Shown in pieces: positions 59,283-64,000 of a stretch of 64,000 nt of DNA. The notes under the pieces were generated by a model. That model saw nothing but the letters and a program-made list of their open reading frames with translations. It was not told where the DNA came from and made no database searches. The DNA comes from Thalassolituus hydrocarboniclasticus (lineage in GTDB: Bacteria > Pseudomonadota > Gammaproteobacteria > Pseudomonadales > Oceanobacteraceae), in contig NZ_CP054475.1 in the NCBI RefSeq assembly GCF_025345565.1, forward strand, positions 701,501-765,500. Reading direction: 5' to 3'. The first letter of the stretch is position 1. The number at the start of each line of letters is the position of its first letter. Made by a program: the position numbers and the translations under genes.

Positions 59283-60677
59283 TCAGTTCGCCTGGGGAGG
59301 ACGGCGATTGCGGTTGCGCGGTGAACGGCGGCGGCGTTTTTTGTACTCGCCCTGACCGTCAGCATCGCCTGTGCGCTCGAAATCGCGTGGCGGACGGCTC
59401 TGTACCAGATCCGGATGCTCCTGCTGCAGGCGCGTCCAGAAACCACCGATACCATTCAGGTTTTCACCGGACTGCTCGCGCAGCAGCACAAAATCGTAGG
59501 CGGCACGGAAGCGCGGGTGGGTTAACAGATCTTCAGCCTTGCGGCTCTGGGTGCGGGCCAGACGTAACTGCATCTCCCAGATTTCACGCATCGGGATAGA
59601 AAAGCGCTTGGGAATGGCGGTGCTCTGAATCTGCTGCGCCAGAACCCGGTCGGCTGCTTTCTGCAGTGCCGGATGCGGTGGCATGCCTTTGGCCTCGAAT
59701 TCTTTCTGGATACGCACCAGTGGTGGCCAGAGCAGGGCTGCGAGGAAGAAGTAAGGTGTTACCGATTTACCCGCACGGATGCGCTCATCGGTGTTACGCA
59801 TGGTGTTCTCTGCCATGGTCAGTGCCTGCGGGTCATCGCGCAGGCATTGCTCAGTAGCCGGGAACAGCGGGCCAAACAGCTGATACTCACGCAGCAGGCG
59901 CAGGGTATCCAGCGCCTTGCCGTGCAGAAACAGTTTGAGAATCTCTTCAAATAAACGTGCGGCCGGAATCTGTTCCAGCAATGGGGCCATCACCGGGATT
60001 GGCTCGGCGGTATGCGCCTCAATGCTGAAATCCAGTTTGGCGGCAAAACGGATGGCGCGCAGCATCCGCACTGGATCTTCGCGGTAACGGGTTTCCGGGT
60101 CGCCGATCAGGCGCAGACGACGGTTTTGCAGGTCATCCCAACCGCCGGCATAAGCATGCACGCTGTAGTCGGCAATATCGTAATAGAGAGCGTTGATGGT
60201 GAAATCGCGGCGTACGGCGTCTTCGTCTTTGTTGCCGTAAACGTTATCACGCAGAATCATGCCCTGATCGCCCTTGGCGGCAATCTTACTGGAGTGTTCC
60301 TCAGTGGGCGGGGCGCGGAATGTGGCTACTTCAATTACGTCGCGGCCAAAGACCACGTGCACCAGCTTGAAACGACGGCCGATCAGACGGGAATTACGGA
60401 ACAGCTGATTAACCTGTTCAGGGGTGGCGTCGGTTGCTACGTCGAAATCTTTTGGATGCAGGCCCAGCAGGGTGTCACGAACGCCACCGCCAACCAGCAA
60501 TGCCTGGTGTCCGGCTTTGTTCAGCCGGTACAGTACTTTGAGGGCATTTTCGCTGATGTTGCTGCGACTGATGCTGTGCTCGTCACGTGGCACGATGGTC
60601 AGCTGCACATCGGTACGTGGTTTCTTTTTGCCGAACAGGCGGATAACAGATTTGATCAAATTGGTTGGCCGTTTCAC
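59283..60677 (-). CDS. pcnB: Poly(A) polymerase I
   Basis: PcnB polyadenylates RNA 3' ends and promotes decay. About 464 residues: nucleotidyltransferase core 'LLVGGGVRDTLLGLHPKDFD', RNA-binding 'LRAIRFAAKLDFSIEAH', and a basic tail ('EYKKRRRRSPRNRNRR'). No ATG exists before the conserved core. Possible starts are GTG 60677 (chosen by length against E. coli), GTG 60707 (inside the left inverted repeat of the 60693-60958 element) and TTG 60659; none has a good ribosome site. E. coli pcnB is known to use an inefficient AUU start, so a weak start may be normal. Confidence 0.92.
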   Translation of the reverse strand: MKRPTNLIKSVIRLFGKKKPRTDVQLTIVPRDEHSISRSNISENALKVLYRLNKAGHQALLVGGGVRDTLLGLHPKDFDVATDATPEQVNQLFRNSRLIGRRFKLVHVVFGRDVIEVATFRAPPTEEHSSKIAAKGDQGMILRDNVYGNKDEDAVRRDFTINALYYDIADYSVHAYAGGWDDLQNRRLRLIGDPETRYREDPVRMLRAIRFAAKLDFSIEAHTAEPIPVMAPLLEQIPAARLFEEILKLFLHGKALDTLRLLREYQLFGPLFPATEQCLRDDPQALTMAENTMRNTDERIRAGKSVTPYFFLAALLWPPLVRIQKEFEAKGMPPHPALQKAADRVLAQQIQSTAIPKRFSIPMREIWEMQLRLARTQSRKAEDLLTHPRFRAAYDFVLLREQSGENLNGIGGFWTRLQQEHPDLVQSRPPRDFERTGDADGQGEYKKRRRRSPRNRNRRPPQAN

Positions 60678-60692
60678 GGATTCAGAAGTCTT

Positions 60693-60958
60693 AGGGCCTG
60701 TTAACACTAATTAAACAGGCCTGTTATTGGCTAAAATTTCCTCAGGCAAGGCGCTGAGAGTGTGGCCTAACGGGTTAAGCGAACGAACAGTAACGCAGTA
60801 TGAGGGAATTTTAGCCATAACCCTGCGGGCTGAGGCCAGTGTTCCCCATTAACGTCGTCGTTCGTCATTCATTTAGCCCGCTAATATCACTCCTCTCTCC
60901 TTGTTCTGAGAAAAACTGGTTCTCAGCAGGCCCTGTTCACTTAGTGTTAACAGGCCCT
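60693..60958. repeat. 266-bp inverted-repeat (MITE-like) element at the 5' end of pcnB
   Basis: Perfect 18-bp inverted ends AGGGCCTGTTAACACTAA (60693-60710) and its complement (60941-60958). Inside is a second inverted pair, GGCTAAAATTTCCTCA (60729-60744) facing TGAGGGAATTTTAGCC about 60 bases later, and a hairpin CTGAGAA/TTCTCAG at 60906-60926. There is no coding frame, and no clear target duplication was recognised. It looks like a non-autonomous mobile element. Confidence 0.72.
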
Positions 60959-61070
60959 GATCTTGCAGATAAGCAGGCGAGTGTAACGGTTCACCTGAAT
61001 TTAAGGAACCTCTGAATAGCCTCGTCCGCCTGCAATGGCCGCTGAGTCTGTGTTTCCGGGGAGCAGATAA

Positions 61071-61347
61071 ACAAAAAGCCGCATCAGCGGCTTTGTGAGT
61101 CTTCTCTTTTATTATTGTTATTTTTCAACCAGGCGAACCGACTGTTTTGAATGGACAGGTTCCTGCCCTTTATTTTTCTTATTCTTCACAGCAAAGAGCT
61201 GTGCATTCAAAACAGCGTGTTCATAACACCGGTCTTTTATTGTTGTTGTTATCGAAGACCGTTTTGCCCGGCGCTTTGTTATTTTTATAAGTCGCCGGTT
61301 TTACACTCAGGACGTTTGTTATTTTTATTGTTCGCCTCAGTGTTCTG
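61071..61347 (-). ncRNA. CrcZ-like catabolite-repression RNA, pcnB-proximal copy
   Basis: A transcript of about 275 nt inferred from a sigma-54 promoter at 61358-61373 to the terminator AAAGCCGC/GCGGCTTT with T-tract at 61072-61094. On the minus strand it carries five A-rich CA motifs, at plus positions 61314-61332, 61274-61290, 61234-61252, 61168-61187 and 61106-61126 (for example AACAATAAAAATAACAAA and AATAACAATAATAA). In Pseudomonas, CrcZ lies between cbrB and pcnB, is driven by CbrB and sigma-54, and sequesters Hfq through such motifs. The identification rests on position, promoter and motifs, not on whole-sequence similarity. Confidence 0.85.
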
Positions 61348-61357
61348 CTATGTATAA

Positions 61358-61373
61358 AGCACTAGCCGTGCCA
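61358..61373 (-). promoter_or_regulatory. Sigma-54 promoter of the pcnB-proximal RNA
   Basis: Minus strand TGGCACG-N4-GTGCT: the -24 element is perfect and the -12 has one change from TTGCT. GG and GC are separated by exactly 10 bases. The predicted start of transcription is near 61347. Confidence 0.88.
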
Positions 61374-61423
61374 GTTTTTAAAAATCCTTTTAAATCAATG
61401 GCTTAGTTGTTTTTCGGAGGAAT

Positions 61424-61506
61424 TGTTACCCTTGTGTTCGACTAAAGTGTTACTGCGGACGGGGTCTGAGGTAACAGTCAGTGTTTCGTGGGTAACATTG
61501 TGTAAC
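61424..61506 (-). promoter_or_regulatory. Probable CbrB enhancer of the pcnB-proximal RNA
   Basis: Five GTTAC/GTAAC half-sites (61424-61429, 61448-61453, 61471-61476, 61492-61497, 61502-61506) lie 50-130 bases upstream of the -24 box. This is the distance from which sigma-54 activators work. The 13-mer ACTAAAGTGTTAC (61441-61453) recurs in the upstream unit. Confidence 0.65.
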
Positions 61507-61744
61507 GAGGGGCGGATCGGTGTCTGTCTGACCGGGGATGGCGCTTTTTCTGTCAGAACAAAGTACTGCCTGTTGGCCGTTGTGCGAAATATTCTGTTAA
61601 GCCTGCAGCAGAACCTGATTCACGCAGATGGCGAAAGCACAGCGCTGGTGGTAACAGAATGTTGTGGTCGCCAACAGGTTCTTTGGTCTGGATGACGCTT
61701 GAGGTGTGGTTTGCGGGAAGCAAGGATTGCTGACTGGGTCTTGC

Positions 61745-61919
61745 AGATAAGAGAGATGATTGCTTTGCCAGCTGTGTCGCGGGCAAAGCAATCGTCTTTC
61801 AGTGAGTCGGGGCTTGTTATTATTGTTCTGAACTCAGTGGCCGTTTTTATTTTTATTGTCTGGCCTGTCGCGCTCGTTTTCTTATTTTTATTTTATGAGG
61901 CGCATTTTTTATTGCTTTG
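61745..61919 (-). ncRNA. CrcZ-like catabolite-repression RNA, cbrB-proximal copy
   Basis: A transcript of about 175 nt inferred from a sigma-54 promoter at 61930-61945 to the hairpin GATTGCTTTGCC/GGCAAAGCAATC (61758-61793), which is followed by a pyrimidine-rich but not pure-T tail. CA motifs on the minus strand are at plus positions 61905-61917, 61880-61897, 61844-61860 and 61814-61828 (for example ACAATAAAAATAAAAAC and ACAATAATAACAAG). It is shorter than the other copy and unlike it outside the motifs and promoter. Confidence 0.8.
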
Positions 61920-61929
61920 CTAACTATAT

Positions 61930-61945
61930 AGCTAATGCCGTGCCA
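61930..61945 (-). promoter_or_regulatory. Sigma-54 promoter of the cbrB-proximal RNA
   Basis: Minus strand TGGCACG-N4-TAGCT with exact 10-base spacing between GG and GC. The -24 box is perfect and the -12 has one mismatch. Predicted start near 61919. Confidence 0.85.
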
Positions 61946-62022
61946 ATTCTGATGGTTTGTAAAAAATCATTATTTATCAATGGGTTATGATTTTTCTTTG
62001 GTGGTGGCTCAAATTGCGTTCC

Positions 62023-62141
62023 ACTAAAGTGTTACGCTGCTTGGCGGCAAATGACTGATATTTAGGAGTGGGTGTAACCGAACGGTTACACTTTGGCGGT
62101 CTGGCTGGCCTCAGTAACCTGTCTGAGGCTGTGATTGTTAC
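62023..62141 (-). promoter_or_regulatory. Probable CbrB enhancer of the cbrB-proximal RNA
   Basis: Contains ACTAAAGTGTTAC (62023-62035), a near-perfect palindrome with arms GTGTAACCG / CGGTTACAC at 62072-62091, and further half-sites GTAAC (62114-62118) and TGTTAC (62136-62141). All lie 80-200 bases upstream of the -24 box. Confidence 0.68.
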
Positions 62142-62160
62142 TGACTACTTTCTTTTGCGT

Positions 62161-62240
62161 GGGGTTCCCCGGCATGCGGCGGGGTTCCCCGGCATGCGGC
62201 GGGGTTCCCCGGCATGCGGCGGGGTTTCCCGGTATCGTGG
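62161..62240. repeat. Four tandem 20-bp repeats past cbrB
   Basis: Unit GGGGTTCCCCGGCATGCGGC, three exact copies (62161-62220) and one degenerate copy (62221-62240). Each contains the palindromes GGGGTTCCCC and GCATGC. It starts 38 bases past the cbrB stop and may fold into strong stacked hairpins that end or stabilise the cbrAB transcript. Confidence 0.9.
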
Positions 62241-62277
62241 CGTTCCCGTCAGGGATCGCCTGAAGAATGGCTGGTTG

Positions 62278-63675
62278 TTACTTACTGCTTTTCTTGCGCG
62301 GAATTCCCAGTCGCTGGCGACGTTCCCACAGACTTTTACGTGAGATGCCCAGCTTACGGGCCAGGTCGGTCTCGGTCATGTTGTGTTCGTTTTCCAGCAC
62401 GAAGTGCACAAAGTAGTCGTCCAAAGATAGATCGCCCTGCTGGGGTTGACCATCAACTGGCCCGTATTGTTCATTCTGCAGCAGGTTTTCACGCATCGCC
62501 GGGCTGACATAGCGGTCCGGTGAGAGATCGATCCCCAGCAGATCAGCGCCGATACTTTCGTCATCGGCAAGAATAACGGCACGCTCTACTGCGTTTTCCA
62601 GCTCGCGCACGTTACCCGGCCAGTTGTACTGGCGGATGGCCTGGGTAGCTTCGGCGGTAAAGTGCATTGGCGGTTGCTGCATTTTTTCGCAGGCGCGGGT
62701 GAGCATGGCATTGGCAATTTCAACCACATCGTCGCCCCGCTCGCGCAGTGGCGGCAGATGCAGTTCAACCACATTCAGACGGTAGTAAAGGTCTTCACGG
62801 AACTCGCCGCGACTGGCCAGATCTTTCAGGTTGCGGTGGGTTGCTGCTACCAGGCGGACATCGACCTTTCTGCTTTGTACTGAGCCTACGCGGCGGATTT
62901 CGCCTTCCTGCAGTACGCGCAGCAGGCGTGCCTGAGCCTCGAGTGGCAGTTCACCGATCTCATCAAGAAACAGGGTGCCGCCATCAGCGGCTTCGACCAG
63001 TCCCTGACGCATGGCGTTGGCGCCGGTAAAGGCGCCTTTTTCATGGCCAAACAATTCCGATTCGATCAGGGTTTCCGGAATGGCAGCGCAGTTTACCGAG
63101 ATCATTTCCGCATCGCGGCGCCGGCTCTGATTGTGCAGCGCCCGTGCGACCAGCTCTTTACCGGTGCCGGATTCGCCCTGAATCAGGACGGTGGCGTCGG
63201 TGGGGGCGACTTTGCTGATTTTTTTGAACAGCAACAGCATGGGTTCGCAGCTGCCGATGATGCCGCTGACCGGATACTCTTTGCTGACTTCCTTGCGCAG
63301 ATCGGTATTGGTTGGTTTATGACTGAGGCTGGATTCTTTCAGGATGCGTTTTACCGCCTGAATCATTTCGTCATGGTCGAAAGGTTTGGCGATGTAATCC
63401 ACAGCCCCCATCTTCATGGCGTCAACCGCCGAGCGCAGGCTGGCGTAGCTGGTCATGATCAGGACCGGAGTGTCTCCGGCCAGCTCGACCAGTTCGGTGC
63501 CCATACCGCCGGGCAGGCGCAGATCGCTGATGATCAGGCTGTAGCGGCTCAGGTCTTCATTTTTGGCGGCATCAAGGGAATCCACATCGGTAACTTCGTA
63601 GTCGTGGCGCTGCAACAGGCGGCGCACGGACTGACGGATAATGGCTTCGTCTTCAACAACCAGGATGTGACTCAT
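62278..63675 (-). CDS. cbrB: Sigma-54-dependent response regulator CbrB
   Basis: CbrB activates sigma-54 promoters, including crcZ, under control of the CbrA sensor and sets the carbon/nitrogen balance. 465 residues: receiver (1-120) with phosphoacceptor Asp in 'LIISDLRLPGGMGTEL', an AAA+ domain (about 140-375) with Walker A 'GESGTGKELVARAL' and the sigma-54 contact 'GAFTGA', and a Fis-type helix-turn-helix ('TDLARKLGISRKSLWERRQRL') at the C-terminus. 'DYIAKPFDHDEM' is typical of CbrB. It overlaps cbrA by four bases. Confidence 0.95.
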   Translation of the reverse strand: MSHILVVEDEAIIRQSVRRLLQRHDYEVTDVDSLDAAKNEDLSRYSLIISDLRLPGGMGTELVELAGDTPVLIMTSYASLRSAVDAMKMGAVDYIAKPFDHDEMIQAVKRILKESSLSHKPTNTDLRKEVSKEYPVSGIIGSCEPMLLLFKKISKVAPTDATVLIQGESGTGKELVARALHNQSRRRDAEMISVNCAAIPETLIESELFGHEKGAFTGANAMRQGLVEAADGGTLFLDEIGELPLEAQARLLRVLQEGEIRRVGSVQSRKVDVRLVAATHRNLKDLASRGEFREDLYYRLNVVELHLPPLRERGDDVVEIANAMLTRACEKMQQPPMHFTAEATQAIRQYNWPGNVRELENAVERAVILADDESIGADLLGIDLSPDRYVSPAMRENLLQNEQYGPVDGQPQQGDLSLDDYFVHFVLENEHNMTETDLARKLGISRKSLWERRQRLGIPRKKSSK

Positions 63676-64000
63676 GCAACGGGTTCCGATTCTTCAGTGT
63701 GATGATAGCGTGGCAGGCTGACTTTAACACAAGTGCCGCGGCCGTCGGCGACCGGACTTTCAATAGCGATGTGGCCGTAATGTTCTTCGATGATCGAATA
63801 CACCAGTGACAGTCCCAGTCCGGTGCCTTTACCGACTTCTTTGGTGGTGAAAAAAGGTTCAAAAATGCGGTCGACTTTGTCGGCTGGAATGCCGTGACCC
63901 TGGTCGATAATGCGCACTATCACCTGATGCTCGTCGGTATCGGCAGTAACCCGGATGTTTTGTCCGGGTTCGCTGGCATCCCGCGCATTACTCAGCAGGT
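63672..64000 (-). CDS. cbrA: Sensor histidine kinase CbrA, C-terminal end only
   Basis: Only the last 109 codons are in the window; the 5' part is beyond the right edge. The segment is the HATPase_c domain: N box 'LLSNARDA', G1 'IIDQGHGIP', F box 'IFEPFFTTKE' and G2 'GKGTGLGLSLVYSI'. Assignment as CbrA depends on the four-base overlap with cbrB and the conserved neighbourhood; the transporter-like N-terminal region of CbrA cannot be seen. Confidence 0.88.
   Translation of the reverse strand, partial: LLSNARDASEPGQNIRVTADTDEHQVIVRIIDQGHGIPADKVDRIFEPFFTTKEVGKGTGLGLSLVYSIIEEHYGHIAIESPVADGRGTCVKVSLPRYHHTEESEPVA

Noticed and set aside
61151-61923. Short open frames (61151-61357, 61423-61695, 61699-61923) as small proteins
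   Set aside because: They lie opposite the predicted RNAs and their promoters, show no ribosome sites or family motifs, and their composition follows the CA-motif complement.
62161-62240. CRISPR-like repeat array
   Set aside because: The 20-bp units abut directly with no spacers, and no cas genes are present.

Overview
The window looks like a chromosome segment of a gammaproteobacterium on the Pseudomonas/Oceanospirillales side of the class, probably a marine, flagellated heterotroph. The evidence is gene order. Two blocks keep the order known from Pseudomonas: serB-fimX-(PilZ-like)-epmB/efp/epmA-psd-rhdA-HDOD-motA-motB-rsgA-orn-queG-nnr-tsaE-amiB-mutL-miaA-hfq-hflX-hflK-hflC-hisZ-purA, and pgi-panD-panC-panB-folK-pcnB-(crc-type RNA)-cbrB-cbrA. 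Species cannot be named from sequence reading alone. I found no prophage, CRISPR array, rRNA or tRNA.

Layout. 1-7.2 kb: a truncated PAS sensor, ettA, a PilZ protein, an FAH-family hydrolase overlapping moeA, and a dihaem peroxidase. 7.2-13.8 kb: MFS transporter-ssb on the minus strand; a CsgD/VpsT-like regulator, uvrA and a DTW-domain tRNA-modifying enzyme on the plus strand. 13.8-22.6 kb: a porin with a small PstS-like protein, a membrane cyclase-like protein, serB, a FimX-type degenerate GGDEF/EAL protein and a large PilZ-like protein. 22.7-25.8 kb: the complete EF-P beta-lysylation set (epmB, efp, epmA). 26-33.3 kb: psd, rhdA, an HDOD protein, the stator genes motA-motB, rsgA and orn. 33.4-33.9 kb: a transposase-less IS4-like element inserted in the orn terminator. 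34-49.1 kb: a GAF-GGDEF cyclase, queG, and the long nnr...purA housekeeping run. 49.4-54.5 kb: a thioesterase, the methionine-salvage operon mtnA-B-D-C, and a chemoreceptor. 54.7-60.7 kb: pgi, panD, panC-panB, folK, pcnB. 60.7-62.3 kb: a 1.6-kb region without protein genes. 62.3-64 kb: cbrB and the 3' end of cbrA.

The most interesting region is 60.7-62.3 kb. On the minus strand it holds two tandem units. Each has a sigma-54 (-24/-12) promoter with exact GG/GC spacing, GTTAC/GTAAC repeats upstream that fit an enhancer for the adjacent sigma-54 activator CbrB, and a transcript rich in A-rich 'CA' motifs (AAYAAYAA type) ending in a hairpin. This is the organisation of the Pseudomonas CrcZ/CrcY/CrcX RNAs, which titrate Hfq/Crc in carbon catabolite repression. 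Here two different copies sit side by side between cbrB and pcnB. The same intergenic region holds a four-copy 20-bp tandem repeat just past cbrB and a 266-bp inverted-repeat element that abuts or overlaps the 5' end of pcnB.

A second theme is cyclic-di-GMP and motility: a PilZ protein, a FimX-like receptor, a PilZ-like protein, a VpsT-like regulator, an intact GGEEF cyclase, stator genes and a chemoreceptor all lie in the same 64 kb.
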